Of a stretch of DNA of 53,041 bases, positions 24,176 through 34,815 are shown in pieces. The first letter of the stretch is position 1. The number at the start of each line of letters is the position of its first letter. Source of the DNA: Pseudomonadota bacterium (lineage in GTDB: Bacteria; Pseudomonadota; Gammaproteobacteria; Burkholderiales; Ferrovaceae); the NCBI GenBank assembly GCA_021811145.1, contig JAJZPN010000012.1, positions 1 through 53,041 of the forward strand. Reading direction: 5' to 3'. Below the pieces are notes generated by a model, which did not search any database, was not told the DNA's origin, and saw only the letters and a program-made list of their open reading frames with translations. The translations under genes and the position numbers were made by a program.

Positions 24176-25557
24176 GTCAGACAAGTACTCCTATGATGAC
24201 CCTGGGACAGTTAGCTCATTATTTGTCTCTGTCGCTTAACGTGGATCAACAAGATTATGTGGTTAATCGTATAAGTACAGACAGTCGAGCTATTGGTCAA
24301 GGTGATGTATTTTTTGCATTACAGGGAGATCAGTTCGATGGTCATGATTATGTTGTTCAAGCCTTAGCTAAAGGAGCGTTATGCGCTGTGGTAAGAGAGG
24401 ATTGGTCAGTTCCCTCAACCATATCTGAGCAGCAATTATTAAAAGTGAAAGATACTTTATTAAGCTTGGGGCAATTAGCTCAAGCTTGGCGCAAACATAT
24501 TAATCCTTTTGTGATTGCGCTAACCGGTAGTAATGGCAAAACAACAGTTAAAGAAATGACTGCTGCCGTTTTACGCGAGCATAGCGTAACTCTTGGCCAT
24601 GAATTTAATTCTGTACTGGCTACGGAAGGAAATCTAAATAACGCAATAGGTGTTCCTTTGACTTTATTGAGGTTACGTCCCGAACACCGGTTTGCCGTAA
24701 TTGAGATGGGTATGAATCACGCAGGAGAAATTGCTTATCTTTCTAACTTAGCGAAACCAGATGTGGCGTTAATTAATACAGTTCAAAGAGCGCATATTGG
24801 GTTACTAGGTTCCATTGAGGCGATTGCTTATGCAAAAAGTGAGATCTTTGAAGGATTAGATAAAGAGGGAGTGGCCGTTTATCCCACTGATTTATCAACG
24901 AGCGCAATTCTTAGTCAGCAAGCGCAACCCCATCGCCAATTATCCTTTGCAATTAACGCTCAGGCACATATTACAGGAGCCATTGACGGTCAGGTGCTCA
25001 CGGTTTCAGGGTTTGGAGAAACCATGAAAGTACGTTTACAAATTCCAGGTAGACATAATCAAGAAAATGCCTTGGCTGTGATTGCAGCCTGTCTCGCAAC
25101 AGGGGTCGGAGCAGCACAAATCATCAAGGGTTTAGAAGAGTTTATTGGTGTACCAGGTCGACTACAAATGCAATTCTCTGCTTTGGGTGCGTTAGTTATT
25201 GATGACACTTACAATGCAAACCCTGATTCTGTTTTTGCTGCCATTCATGTTTTAAGCGAGCGTGCTGGTAGAAAAATACTTGTATTAGGTGATTTAGGGG
25301 AGCTTGGAGAGTTTGCTGATGAGCTACATGCAGAAGTTGGATTAAAAGCACAACAGGCAGGGATTGATGATCTATTCACATTGGGTGAATTAACGCGGCG
25401 TAGCGCGTCAAGTTTTGGTGAAGGCGCTCATCACTGTGAGTCGGTAGAGCAGATTATCAGTACATTAAAACCACAATTAAATCGTGACACAACTGTGCTA
25501 GTAAAAGGATCTCGTTTCATGAAAATGGAGCGAGTAGTAGAAGGATTACTGCAATGA
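24172..25557 (+). CDS. murF: UDP-MurNAc-tripeptide:D-alanyl-D-alanine ligase
   Basis: MurF attaches the D-Ala-D-Ala dipeptide to finish the UDP-MurNAc-pentapeptide. The ATP loop TGSNGKTT is at 118-125; [11 protein letters not shown] and [13 protein letters not shown] are family marks. Length 461. It starts 4 bases inside the murE end and is followed by mraY after 19 bp. Its dipeptide substrate must come from a ddl gene elsewhere, as none is in this cluster. Confidence 0.96.
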   Translation: MSQTSTPMMTLGQLAHYLSLSLNVDQQDYVVNRISTDSRAIGQGDVFFALQGDQFDGHDYVVQALAKGALCAVVREDWSVPSTISEQQLLKVKDTLLSLGQLAQAWRKHINPFVIALTGSNGKTTVKEMTAAVLREHSVTLGHEFNSVLATEGNLNNAIGVPLTLLRLRPEHRFAVIEMGMNHAGEIAYLSNLAKPDVALINTVQRAHIGLLGSIEAIAYAKSEIFEGLDKEGVAVYPTDLSTSAILSQQAQPHRQLSFAINAQAHITGAIDGQVLTVSGFGETMKVRLQIPGRHNQENALAVIAACLATGVGAAQIIKGLEEFIGVPGRLQMQFSALGALVIDDTYNANPDSVFAAIHVLSERAGRKILVLGDLGELGEFADELHAEVGLKAQQAGIDDLFTLGELTRRSASSFGEGAHHCESVEQIISTLKPQLNRDTTVLVKGSRFMKMERVVEGLLQ

Positions 25558-25576
25558 CAATAAAGAGATATATAAC

Positions 25577-26668
25577 ATGTTGCTAGCACTTGCACATTGG
25601 TTAGGACAAACCATGGGAATACATGGTTTTCATGTATTTGATTATATTACCTTGCGGGCAGTGTTGGCGACCTTAACGGCGCTTACTTTGTCTTTTATGG
25701 TTGGCCCGGCAATGATCCGACAATTAACTGCTTATAAGATCGGTCAAGCTGTAAGAACAGACGGACCACAGAGCCATTTAATTAAGAGTGGCACGCCAAC
25801 TATGGGGGGGGCATTAATTCTGGTTGCAATTATTGTAACCACTTTATTGTGGGCCGACCTCTCTAATCGCTATATTTGGTTATGTTTAATTGTGTTAGTT
25901 GGGTTTGGTGTAATTGGTTGGGTGGATGACTACCGTAAGGTGGTTTACCGTAATCCAAAAGGTTTATCAGCTAAAGCCAAGTTTTTTTGGCAGTCGGTTA
26001 TTGCTTTATGTGTAGCTACTTATTTGGCTTATATGGCTACGAGCCCTGCTGAAACTGAATTAATTGTTCCTTTTTTTAAAAGTATAAAACTACCGTTAGG
26101 CAGCATTGGATTTATTATTCTGACTTACTTTGTCATTGTCGGTAGTAGTAATGCAGTGAATTTAACTGATGGCTTAGATGGCTTAGCTATTATGCCTACA
26201 GCCATGATTTCTGCTGCACTATCCATATTCGCTTACGTTGCTGGAAATAAAATTTTTGCAGCATATCTCGCTTTTCCTAGCATCCCTGGCGCTGGGGAGT
26301 TGGTGGTTTTTTGTGCTGCCATGACTGGTGCTGGTCTTGCCTTTCTGTGGTTTAACGCTTACCCAGCAGAGGTGTTTATGGGTGATGTTGGTGCGTTGGC
26401 TCTAGGTGCTGCGTTAGGCCTTGTGGCAGTTATTGTACGCCAAGAAATTGTATTGTTTGTAATGGGTGGAGTGTTTGTTCTAGAAACCTTATCAGTGGTT
26501 CTGCAAGTGGCCTCATTTAAATTAACTGGAAATCGTATTTTTAGAATGGCACCCGTTCATCATCACTTTGAATTAAAGGGATGGAAAGAAAATCAGGTAG
26601 TAGTTCGTTTTTGGATTATTACTATTATTTTAATTTTAGCTGGGTTATCTACTCTTAAGATCAGGTAA
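25577..26668 (+). CDS. mraY: phospho-MurNAc-pentapeptide translocase
   Basis: MraY transfers phospho-MurNAc-pentapeptide to undecaprenyl phosphate, forming lipid I in the inner membrane. About ten membrane helices are visible. The catalytic Asp motifs are [19 protein letters not shown] and the [10 protein letters not shown] loop, followed by the HHHFELKGW signature near the C-terminus ([13 protein letters not shown]). Length 363 is close to standard. murD follows after 6 bp. Confidence 0.97.
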   Translation: MLLALAHWLGQTMGIHGFHVFDYITLRAVLATLTALTLSFMVGPAMIRQLTAYKIGQAVRTDGPQSHLIKSGTPTMGGALILVAIIVTTLLWADLSNRYIWLCLIVLVGFGVIGWVDDYRKVVYRNPKGLSAKAKFFWQSVIALCVATYLAYMATSPAETELIVPFFKSIKLPLGSIGFIILTYFVIVGSSNAVNLTDGLDGLAIMPTAMISAALSIFAYVAGNKIFAAYLAFPSIPGAGELVVFCAAMTGAGLAFLWFNAYPAEVFMGDVGALALGAALGLVAVIVRQEIVLFVMGGVFVLETLSVVLQVASFKLTGNRIFRMAPVHHHFELKGWKENQVVVRFWIITIILILAGLSTLKIR

Positions 26669-26674
26669 AGGATT

Positions 26675-28051
26675 ATGCAAGGCTTATTTAATTCACAGCA
26701 AACAATACTGGTACTCGGTCTAGGTGAGACTGGTGCTTCGGTATTACGTTGGCTGCAGCATTTTCCTGAATTGACTGTTCTGGCTGCCGATACCAGAGAT
26801 ACTCCTCCGCAATTAACCTCTCTCAAAAATACTTTTCCAGAGGTGCGTTTTTTCTGTGGAACAGATACTGAGACCGTCTGCCAACAGGCTGATGTCATTA
26901 TAGTGAGCCCAGGAGTCCCGTTAGCGTACCCTCCGTTAAGCGCGGCTAAGCAACGAGGTGCTCTTGTTTTAGGTGATGTGGAGGTATTTGCAAGAGTAGT
27001 GAATCAGTTGTCACATAAACCCATTGTTATTGGTATTACAGGCTCTAATGGTAAAAGTACCGTGACAACTATGGTAGGAGAAATTTTAAAACACGCTGGT
27101 TATCAAACCGCTGTAGTAGGAAACATCGGTACCCCTGTTTTGGATGTTATGACAGAGAGCCACGCCATACAAGCTTATGTATTGGAGCTATCTAGTTTTC
27201 AATTAGAAACCACTGATAACCTGTATTTAGACGCTGCAACGGTACTAAACGTAAGCGAAGATCATTTAGATCGTTATCAAGATATGGATAGTTACGCTGC
27301 TGCTAAAGAACGTATTTTTAAGCATTGTAAACAGCGAGTTGTAAATCGTCAGGATGGTTATTCATGGGCTATGTCAGAGCCAACGAGTTGGTCTTTTGGT
27401 TTAGATCAATCCGTAAAAACCAATGATTGGGGTATCGCGCATAAAGACAATGAAGTGTGGATATCACATGGCCAGAGTGCGTGTTTAAATTTGAGTACTT
27501 TCCCACTAGCGGGATTACATAATGCTGCTAATGCGATGGCGGCCTTAGCCTTAACCTCTGCAGTAGGAGTTAATCCGAAGTTAGCTATTGAGGCGTTAAT
27601 GAAATTTAAAGGGCTTCCTCATCGAGTAGAGCCCGTAGCAACTCATAATCATATTACCTTTTATGACGATTCTAAAGGTACAAATGTAGGAGCTACAGTC
27701 GCAGCCCTTGAAGGATTATCTCAACAGGTGGTGTTAATAGCCGGAGGAGATGGAAAAGGACAGGATTTTTCACCGTTATCTCCTGCTTTAAATAAACATG
27801 GACGTGCTTTAGTTCTAATTGGAAGAGACGCACCCTTAATTGAACAAGCCACCCGTGATTGCGGAATTCCCATTACCTACGCAAGTGACATGAAAGAAGC
27901 CGTAGTGAAATCTATGCAGTTTGCAAAAACAGGGGATGCTGTTTTATTGTCCCCAGCTTGCGCTAGTTTTGATATGTTCGACAATTACTTGCATAGAGCT
28001 CAGGTCTTTATTCAATCGGTTAAAGAAGTGATTGAGGAGGGAACGTTATGA
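26675..28051 (+). CDS. murD: UDP-MurNAc-L-alanine:D-glutamate ligase
   Basis: MurD adds D-glutamate to UDP-MurNAc-L-Ala. An N-terminal nucleotide-sugar fold (ILVLGLGETGASVLRW) is followed by the ATP loop TGSNGKST (122-129), ELSSFQLE, NVSEDHLDRY and a C-terminal DDSKGTN segment (FYDDSKGTNVGAT). Length 458. The stop overlaps the ftsW ATG by 4 bases. Confidence 0.96.
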   Translation: MQGLFNSQQTILVLGLGETGASVLRWLQHFPELTVLAADTRDTPPQLTSLKNTFPEVRFFCGTDTETVCQQADVIIVSPGVPLAYPPLSAAKQRGALVLGDVEVFARVVNQLSHKPIVIGITGSNGKSTVTTMVGEILKHAGYQTAVVGNIGTPVLDVMTESHAIQAYVLELSSFQLETTDNLYLDAATVLNVSEDHLDRYQDMDSYAAAKERIFKHCKQRVVNRQDGYSWAMSEPTSWSFGLDQSVKTNDWGIAHKDNEVWISHGQSACLNLSTFPLAGLHNAANAMAALALTSAVGVNPKLAIEALMKFKGLPHRVEPVATHNHITFYDDSKGTNVGATVAALEGLSQQVVLIAGGDGKGQDFSPLSPALNKHGRALVLIGRDAPLIEQATRDCGIPITYASDMKEAVVKSMQFAKTGDAVLLSPACASFDMFDNYLHRAQVFIQSVKEVIEEGTL

Positions 28052-29208
28052 AAGCTTTTTCAACTCCCAAATTACTTAGATCAGAATATGATATCGCTTT
28101 GTTTTGGGCGATTCTTGCGTTATTAGCGATTGGAGTGGTAATGGTTTATTCAGCCTCTATTGCTAGCGCTGAGGCAGATCGACATACAGGGTTTCATTCT
28201 ACCTATTATTTTATTCGACAGTTAGTTTATGTGAGTGCTGCGATTACCGCTGGCTTCATGGCATTTCAGATAAAAGTAGAAACCTGGCAGAAAATTGCTC
28301 CCTATCTCTTTTTCGCCGTAGGTATCCCGATGTTGATATTGGTCCTTATCCCTGGTATCGGTAAAGAGGTAAATGGCAGTAGACGTTGGTTATCATTGCT
28401 CATTTTTAATTTACAACCCTCTGAGTTCATGAAGTTTTTTGTGGTGTTATACGCTGCTGATTACACCGTGAGAAAAGCAGCCTTCATGCATAGTCTTACG
28501 AAAGGGTTTTTTCCGATGGGTCTTGTGATGATTCTGGTCGGATACTTTTTATTAAAAGAACCAGATTTTGGTGCGTTGGTGGTGATGACTGCAATTACTG
28601 CCTCCATTTTGTTTTTAGGAGGATTAAATTGGCGTTTGTTTGTCATTTTAATGGCTCTATTGTCAGTCGCCTTTGTGTTTTTAGTCATTATGTCTCCCTA
28701 TCGTTTTAATCGTTTAATTTGGTTTTGGCACCCATGGGCTGATCCCTTTGGTAAAGGCTATCAATTAACCCATGCTCTGATTGCTTTTGGTCATGGTGGT
28801 TGGTTTGGAGTGGGATTAGGGGCAAGTGTTGAAAAACAATTATATCTACCAGAAGCACACACAGACTTCTTAATGGCAGTGATTGCTGAAGAGTTAGGCT
28901 TTGTTGGTGTGTTGTTTACTTTAGGCTTATTTGTGTTTTTAGTATGGCGATCTTTTGCTATAGGAAGACGAGCAGCAGCTTTAGGTAATCATTTTGGTGC
29001 CTTAGTAGCGCAAGGGGTGGGGGTGTGGATAGCAGTACAAACCATTGTTAATGTTGGTGTGAATATGGGAATGCTACCTACCAAAGGGCTGACCCTGCCG
29101 CTATTAAGTTATGGTGGATCAGGTATTGTTTCTAATTTATTAGCATTAGCCATACTCATGCGTATTGATTATGAGTTACGTGTTTCCCCACGTGTGAGGA
29201 TGTCATGA
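28048..29208 (+). CDS. ftsW: septal peptidoglycan glycosyltransferase FtsW (SEDS family)
   Basis: FtsW polymerises glycan strands at the septum together with FtsI. It is a ten-helix SEDS protein of 386 residues. The family marks are LNLQPSEF-like (IFNLQPSEFMKFF), KEPDFGALVV with the catalytic-region Asp, HTDFLMAVIAEELGFVG and PLLSYGGSGIVSNL. It overlaps murD and murG by 4 bases on each side. Confidence 0.96.
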   Translation: MKAFSTPKLLRSEYDIALFWAILALLAIGVVMVYSASIASAEADRHTGFHSTYYFIRQLVYVSAAITAGFMAFQIKVETWQKIAPYLFFAVGIPMLILVLIPGIGKEVNGSRRWLSLLIFNLQPSEFMKFFVVLYAADYTVRKAAFMHSLTKGFFPMGLVMILVGYFLLKEPDFGALVVMTAITASILFLGGLNWRLFVILMALLSVAFVFLVIMSPYRFNRLIWFWHPWADPFGKGYQLTHALIAFGHGGWFGVGLGASVEKQLYLPEAHTDFLMAVIAEELGFVGVLFTLGLFVFLVWRSFAIGRRAAALGNHFGALVAQGVGVWIAVQTIVNVGVNMGMLPTKGLTLPLLSYGGSGIVSNLLALAILMRIDYELRVSPRVRMS

Positions 29209-30320
29209 CTACCCCTACTGTATTCATTATGGCAGGCGGTACTGGGGGACATGTATTCCCAGCTTTAGCTCTTGCTGATCAATTACGAGCCAAACAGTGG
29301 CGCGTCATATGGCTTGGCTCTGAACAAGGGATGGAGGCGAAACTTGTTCCTGAAAAAGGCTATTGTTTAGAGACGATCGCTGTTAAGGGAATGCGTGGTA
29401 ATGGAGTAATGCGATATATCCGTGCTCCTTGGATGCTGTATCAAGCAACACGGCGTACCTGTAAATTATATCGACAATATCGCCCAACCCTTGCCGTAGG
29501 ATTTGGCGGTTTTGCTTCTTTCCCAGGTGGTATGGCAGCAAAAATTGTTGGTTGTTCATTAATTCTTCATGAACAAAATGCGATTGCAGGTTTAACTAAT
29601 CGAATTCTTGGGTTGTGGGCGAAACAGGTATATACAGGTTTTCCTGATGCGTTTAAACGTGTCTCTAAGAATGTATTAGCCAATCTACTTCCCCAACCTA
29701 AATCGACAAAATGGATTGGTAATCCTGTAAGGGAGACGATTGTATCCTTAGCTTCTCCACAGCAGCGTTATCAGTCTCGGCAAGGAAGATTACATTTACT
29801 TGTTATTGGTGGGAGTCAAGGTGCACGAGCATTAAATAGAATTATCCCTGAAGCCTTGTCTCAATTGTCTCCTGCAGATCGCCCTATCGTGACACATCAA
29901 GGTGGCGAGAAATTATTTAAAGAACTCGAGCAATGCTATCGATCTCATCAAGTTGAAGCGCAACTACTTTCTTTTATCGATGATATGGCGAGCGTCTATC
30001 AACAAGCGGATTTGGTAATTTGTCGTGCAGGGGCATTAACTGTTAGTGAATTAGCGTGTGCTGGAGTGGCGAGTCTTCTGGTTCCATTTCCTGCAGCAGT
30101 GGATGATCACCAAACACTTAACGCGCAGTTTTTAGAGGAACAAGGGGCGGCATATCTTATTCAACAAAAGGACTTAACCGTTGAAGGGCTCGTTAAGTTT
30201 CTTACTCATCTTAATCGGCAGGATTTATCGTTAATGGCAGAGCGCGCATATCACTTAGCAAAACGACAGGCGACAGATGAATTGTATCTTGCCTGTAAGG
30301 AGTGGGGTTATGCGTCATAA
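29205..30320 (+). CDS. murG: lipid II synthase MurG
   Basis: MurG transfers GlcNAc onto lipid I at the cytoplasmic face of the inner membrane. The glycine-rich [14 protein letters not shown] opens the protein, [11 protein letters not shown] and [12 protein letters not shown] follow, and the donor-binding half has [10 protein letters not shown] and [15 protein letters not shown]. Length 371. Its last 11 bases overlap the murC start. Confidence 0.97.
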   Translation: MTTPTVFIMAGGTGGHVFPALALADQLRAKQWRVIWLGSEQGMEAKLVPEKGYCLETIAVKGMRGNGVMRYIRAPWMLYQATRRTCKLYRQYRPTLAVGFGGFASFPGGMAAKIVGCSLILHEQNAIAGLTNRILGLWAKQVYTGFPDAFKRVSKNVLANLLPQPKSTKWIGNPVRETIVSLASPQQRYQSRQGRLHLLVIGGSQGARALNRIIPEALSQLSPADRPIVTHQGGEKLFKELEQCYRSHQVEAQLLSFIDDMASVYQQADLVICRAGALTVSELACAGVASLLVPFPAAVDDHQTLNAQFLEEQGAAYLIQQKDLTVEGLVKFLTHLNRQDLSLMAERAYHLAKRQATDELYLACKEWGYAS

Positions 30321-31728
30321 AGTCCATCATATTCATTTTGTCGGCATTGGTGGTGCCGGTATGAGCGGGATCGCAGAAGTATTATTAAACTTAGGCTACG
30401 AGGTCACAGGTTCTGATATTAATATTAATACTGCCACAGAGAGATTGTCTGGATTAGGAGCATTAATTCGACACGGGCATCAGGCTGACTATGTGGAAGG
30501 TGCTGATGTAGTAGTTATTTCCACTGCAGTATCAAAAGATAACCCTGAAGTTGTGCGTGCTCGTGAACAAAGAATTCCGGTTGTACCCAGGGCTATGATG
30601 TTGGCTGAATTAATGCGCCTTAAAAAAGGGATTGCTGTGGCAGGGACCCATGGTAAAACAACTACAACCAGCTTAATTGCGAGTATTTTAGCTGAAGCTG
30701 ATCTTGATCCAACGTTTGTTATAGGTGGTAAACTCAATAGCGCAGGAACTCATGCTGCTTTAGGTAAAGGTGAATTTATAGTAGCAGAAGCAGATGAGTC
30801 AGATGCTTCATTTCTATTTCTTCAACCCGTCATTTCAGTGGTAACTAATATTGATCAGGATCATATGGAAACCTATGATCATGATTTTGAAAAACTGAAA
30901 GATGCGTTTGTTCAGTTCTTAGATCATCTTCCTTTTTATGGGGTTGCTGTACTCTGTCTTGAAGATCAAGTGGTTATGGAATTACTTCCACGTATAGAAA
31001 AACCTGTTGTGACTTACGGTTTCACAGACGATGCCATGATACAAGCGGTTGATGTAAAAGCTGAGGCTGGGAGAATGATATTTGGGGTGTTATTAAAACC
31101 CAATCGCTCAAGACGAGAGACGCGTCGTTTATCCGTAGTACTGAATTTGCCAGGCCGTCACAATGTATTAAATGCACTAGCAGCAATTGCCACTGCTCTT
31201 GAGGTCGGCGCTTCCACTCCTGCTGTCATTAAAGCCCTAGAAAAGTTCAAGGGCGTAGGTCGTCGTTTCCAGCGTTATGGGCAGCGGGTTCTTCCTCACC
31301 AGGTGGGTAATTTTGATTTGGTGGATGATTATGGGCACCATCCAGTTGAGATGAAAGCGACGCTAGAGGCCGCACGCGGTGCCTTTCCTAACAGACGAAT
31401 TGTGTTGGTATTCCAGCCTCATCGCTATAGCAGAACCAAAGACTGCTTCGATGGGTTTGTTGACGTATTGTCTCAGGCTGATGGAGTGATTCTGTGTGAT
31501 ATATACCCTGCCGGGGAAGCCCCTATTGCAGGGGTTGATAGCGATCAATTGGCGCAAGCCTTAGATGGAAAAAATACACAATTACTTATTCGTCACAGCG
31601 ATTTAACAACTCTACCACACGTAGTATTGAGCCAATTAAAAGCTAACGACGTATTGATTACCATGGGTGCTGGAAGTATTGGTTTACTCCCACAGCAAAT
31701 AATTCATTTGACTGAGGAGGCCAGATAA
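30310..31728 (+). CDS. murC: UDP-N-acetylmuramate:L-alanine ligase
   Basis: MurC adds the first amino acid to UDP-MurNAc. The start is set at the ATG at 30310 ([20 protein letters not shown]), which has GGAG-type purines before it and the expected N-terminus; an upstream in-frame ATG at 30277 lies inside murG. The ATP loop GTHGKTT is at 112-118, [10 protein letters not shown] and [10 protein letters not shown] follow, and DDYGHHPVE marks the C-terminal domain. Length 473. Confidence 0.96.
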   Translation: MRHKVHHIHFVGIGGAGMSGIAEVLLNLGYEVTGSDININTATERLSGLGALIRHGHQADYVEGADVVVISTAVSKDNPEVVRAREQRIPVVPRAMMLAELMRLKKGIAVAGTHGKTTTTSLIASILAEADLDPTFVIGGKLNSAGTHAALGKGEFIVAEADESDASFLFLQPVISVVTNIDQDHMETYDHDFEKLKDAFVQFLDHLPFYGVAVLCLEDQVVMELLPRIEKPVVTYGFTDDAMIQAVDVKAEAGRMIFGVLLKPNRSRRETRRLSVVLNLPGRHNVLNALAAIATALEVGASTPAVIKALEKFKGVGRRFQRYGQRVLPHQVGNFDLVDDYGHHPVEMKATLEAARGAFPNRRIVLVFQPHRYSRTKDCFDGFVDVLSQADGVILCDIYPAGEAPIAGVDSDQLAQALDGKNTQLLIRHSDLTTLPHVVLSQLKANDVLITMGAGSIGLLPQQIIHLTEEAR

Positions 31729-31730
31729 TC

Positions 31731-32666
31731 ATGAGTTATCTTGCACCCGGTCAATTAAAACATAATGAGCCAATGAGTCAACACGTCAGTTGGCGTGCGG
31801 GGGGAGTCGCTCAACGCTTTTACGTTCCTTTAAATCGGGATGATTTATCCCAGTTTGTGAGTAAAGAAACTCAGTCAGATTTTCATGTGATTGGTTTGGG
31901 TAGCAATCTATTGGTTCGTGATGGAGGGTTAACAGAAACCGTTATTCAAATGCATGGTGCATTAAAAGAAATTAAGGTGGTGGATCAACGACCAAATGAA
32001 TTGACTCTTGAGGTTGAGGCAGGGGTTCCTGCCCCTAAAGTTGCCCGCTGGGTAGCTAAACTTGGTTATCAAGGTGGTGAATTCTTAGCAGGTATTCCTG
32101 GCACTATAGGTGGAGCATTAGCAATGAATGCAGGATGCTACGGTAAAGAGACATGGCAGTGTGTTGATTCAGTTATCACGATGAATGATCAAGGGAGCTT
32201 TTTTGAACGTAATCACAGTGACTATGACATTGGGTACAGACATGTGGCACTCAAACAGTACGCAGCTCAGCATGAGATATCAAGGCTTCACCCCACACAA
32301 GAATGGTTCATTGCTGCCAAACTGAAATTTATTAATGATCCACTGAGAGAAAGCCAGCAATTGATTAGAGAGCTGTTGGCCCGTCGTGTAGCAACCCAAC
32401 CTTTAGGACAACCCAATGCCGGATCTGTATTTCGAAATCCAGAGGGTGGTTTTGCGGCACAGTTAATTGAAAAGAGTGGCCTCAAAGGGGTTAGGGAAGG
32501 GGGGGCTGAAGTATCTCATAAGCATGCTAATTTTATTGTAAATGTTGGTGGTGCTACGGCAGCTGATATTGAGAATTTGATATATCGAGTACAACAACGG
32601 GTCTGGGAAGTATGCGGTATTTCGCTTACTCCAGAAGTAAGAATAATCGGTAATAGATTAGGTTAG
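31731..32666 (+). CDS. murB: UDP-N-acetylenolpyruvoylglucosamine reductase
   Basis: MurB reduces the enolpyruvyl group to make UDP-MurNAc, using FAD and NADPH. FAD-binding residues are in GLGSNLLVRDGG and GIPGTIGGALAMNAGCYG; GSVFRNPEG and AAQLIEKSGLKG complete the active site. At 311 residues it is the short (type II) form with the 'HKHANFIVN' segment near the end. ftsQ follows after 12 bp; a ddl gene usually lies between them and is absent here. Confidence 0.95.
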   Translation: MSYLAPGQLKHNEPMSQHVSWRAGGVAQRFYVPLNRDDLSQFVSKETQSDFHVIGLGSNLLVRDGGLTETVIQMHGALKEIKVVDQRPNELTLEVEAGVPAPKVARWVAKLGYQGGEFLAGIPGTIGGALAMNAGCYGKETWQCVDSVITMNDQGSFFERNHSDYDIGYRHVALKQYAAQHEISRLHPTQEWFIAAKLKFINDPLRESQQLIRELLARRVATQPLGQPNAGSVFRNPEGGFAAQLIEKSGLKGVREGGAEVSHKHANFIVNVGGATAADIENLIYRVQQRVWEVCGISLTPEVRIIGNRLG

Positions 32667-32678
32667 GGAGAGCTAAAA

Positions 32679-33539
32679 ATGGCTGTTATTTCATTACCTG
32701 GATGGTTGCAATTAGGACGAAACAGTCGTCCTAAGGTGGATGAGTATGATTTGACGCAAAAAAGACGTCGTCGTCAGTCTTCTATGGGGACTCGTGTAAA
32801 ACCAGGCGCCAAAAAAGAGAGCTCAGCAAAAGTCAATTGGTTAAGTCTTGCCGCTATGTTTGGCAAGCTTGGTCTTGTGGCATTGCTGACGTTGGTTTTA
32901 TATCTTTTTGTGAGCTGGGGAATTAAACGACCCATGTTCAATATTCAGCGTATCCAAGTTGTAGGAGACATGCAACAAGTTGATAAGGAATTAATAGGCA
33001 AACGTCTTCAATCTATGTCAGGAAATTTCTTTACTTTTAATTTATCAACTGCGGCAAAAGAACTGAACGCTATGCCCTGGGTTAGTCATGTTCAATTACG
33101 CCGTCTATGGCCTGACGGTATTCAGGTCACTGTCATAGAACATCGTCCATTTGTTCGTTGGGGTGAACAAAAATTACTGGATACTGAGGGACAATTGTTT
33201 GAAGCAGATTATACTTCTCATCTTCCACAGTATATGGGGCCGGATGGAGCAGAGCTTGAAGTCATGAGAGAAGCCAAAGAATTTAATCGTCAGTTAACAC
33301 GTATTCATCAGTCGATTGATCAATTGGTCTTATCAGAGCGTCGCGCCTGGACGATTAAATTAAATAATGGGTTAACAATTAATCTTGGTAGAGTCAATAT
33401 GCATGAGCGTCTTGGGAAATTTGTTGATGCTTATCCAATTATTTTTGGTGAGCAATCAGTTCAAGGTAAGTTAGTTGATTTAAGGTATGAAAACGGCTTT
33501 GCTTTACGCTTAGCCTCAGCAGAACCAGGAGCAAGGTAA
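32679..33539 (+). CDS. ftsQ: cell division protein FtsQ
   Basis: FtsQ is a bitopic membrane protein that links early and late divisome proteins. Here a long basic cytoplasmic head of about 60 residues (with QKRRRRQSS) precedes the membrane helix LGLVALLTLVLYLFVSWG (about 65-82), then the POTRA domain (FNIQRIQVVGDMQQ) and the FtsQ/DivIB beta domain (PWVSHVQLRRLWPDGIQVTV, FVRWGEQKLLDTEGQLFE). Length 286. Its stop shares one base with the ftsA start. Confidence 0.93.
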   Translation: MAVISLPGWLQLGRNSRPKVDEYDLTQKRRRRQSSMGTRVKPGAKKESSAKVNWLSLAAMFGKLGLVALLTLVLYLFVSWGIKRPMFNIQRIQVVGDMQQVDKELIGKRLQSMSGNFFTFNLSTAAKELNAMPWVSHVQLRRLWPDGIQVTVIEHRPFVRWGEQKLLDTEGQLFEADYTSHLPQYMGPDGAELEVMREAKEFNRQLTRIHQSIDQLVLSERRAWTIKLNNGLTINLGRVNMHERLGKFVDAYPIIFGEQSVQGKLVDLRYENGFALRLASAEPGAR

Positions 33540-34780
33540 TGATGCAAAAAAATCGCGACCAGCGCAGCCTATTAGTAGGGCTTGATATTGGTACGTCCAA
33601 GATAGTTGTCATTGTGGCAGAGGTTCTGCCTGAAGGTGGCTTTGATGTAATTGGTATTGGGCAGCATCCCTCAAAAGGGTTAAAGAAGGGGGTGGTGGTA
33701 AATATTGAAGCCACAGTTAACTCTATTCATCGAGCAATAGAAGAAGCTGAGTTAATGGCTAATGTCAAAATCAGTGAGGTGATTACCGGGATAGCGGGTA
33801 GCCACATAAAGAGTTTCAACTCTCACGGTATGGTTGCCATTAAGGATAAGGAAGTCGCTGAGGGCGACATAGAAAGAGTATTAGAAACCGCAAGGGCGGT
33901 CAGTATCCCCACAGATCAACAAATTTTACATATCTTAACGCAAGAGTTTGTTATTGATGGTCAAGAGGATGTGAAAGAACCTATTGGCATGAGTGGCGTT
34001 CGTTTAGAGGTAAAAGTACATATCGTCACCGGAGCGGTATCGGCTGCACAAAACATAATGAAGTGCGTTAGACGCTGTGGTTTAGAAGTACGTGATTTGA
34101 TATTGCAGCCTCTGGCTTCAGCTGTGGCAGTGCTAACAGAAGATGAAAAAGACTTGGGAGTATGTTTGGTTGACATTGGTGGAGGAACCACTGATATTGC
34201 TGTTTTTGTCGGAGGATCGATCCGTCACACTGCAATTATACCTATTGCAGGCGATCAAATTACCAATGATATTGCAATGGCGTTACGTACTCCTACAAAG
34301 GATGCAGAAGAGATAAAAATCGCTCATGGCTGTGCTTTAAGACATATGGCTGATGCAGATCAGCTCCTTGAAGTGCCTGGGGTGGGAGATCGCGGCTCAA
34401 GACAAATGTCGAAACATACTCTAGCAGAGGTGGTAGAGCCTCGCGTTGAGGAATTGTTTTCATTAATTCAAGCAGAATTAAGACGCAGTGGCTTTGAAGA
34501 GCTTTTGTCCTCAGGTGTTGTGCTAACAGGTGGCTCAAGCATGATGACTGGCATGCTGGAATTAGGCGAAGAAATATTTCATATGCCGGTACGTATAGGT
34601 ACCCCTAATTATCAAGGAAGTCTTGCAGAAGTAGTGAGAAGTCCTCGCTTTGCAACGGGTATGGGACTCATTTATTCGGGGTTAGAGCAGCACCAAAAAG
34701 AGCAAGTGTCTCGTGCAAACATCACTTCTTTTGCACAAATTTACGAACGAATGAAAAATTGGTTCAAGAGTGCCTTTTAA
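33539..34780 (+). CDS. ftsA: cell division protein FtsA
   Basis: FtsA is the actin-like membrane tether of FtsZ. The N-terminal ATP site is LVGLDIGTSKIVVIVAEV, the second phosphate loop LVDIGGGTTDIAVF, and VVLTGGSSMMTGM completes the nucleotide site; the SHS2 (1C) subdomain covers about residues 85-165. The C-terminus FAQIYERMKNWFKSAF is the amphipathic membrane-targeting helix. Length 413. Confidence 0.97.
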   Translation: MMQKNRDQRSLLVGLDIGTSKIVVIVAEVLPEGGFDVIGIGQHPSKGLKKGVVVNIEATVNSIHRAIEEAELMANVKISEVITGIAGSHIKSFNSHGMVAIKDKEVAEGDIERVLETARAVSIPTDQQILHILTQEFVIDGQEDVKEPIGMSGVRLEVKVHIVTGAVSAAQNIMKCVRRCGLEVRDLILQPLASAVAVLTEDEKDLGVCLVDIGGGTTDIAVFVGGSIRHTAIIPIAGDQITNDIAMALRTPTKDAEEIKIAHGCALRHMADADQLLEVPGVGDRGSRQMSKHTLAEVVEPRVEELFSLIQAELRRSGFEELLSSGVVLTGGSSMMTGMLELGEEIFHMPVRIGTPNYQGSLAEVVRSPRFATGMGLIYSGLEQHQKEQVSRANITSFAQIYERMKNWFKSAF

Positions 34781-34815
34781 TTAGGTAAAATTAGCAAAAC
34801 CATAAGGAGAAAAAC

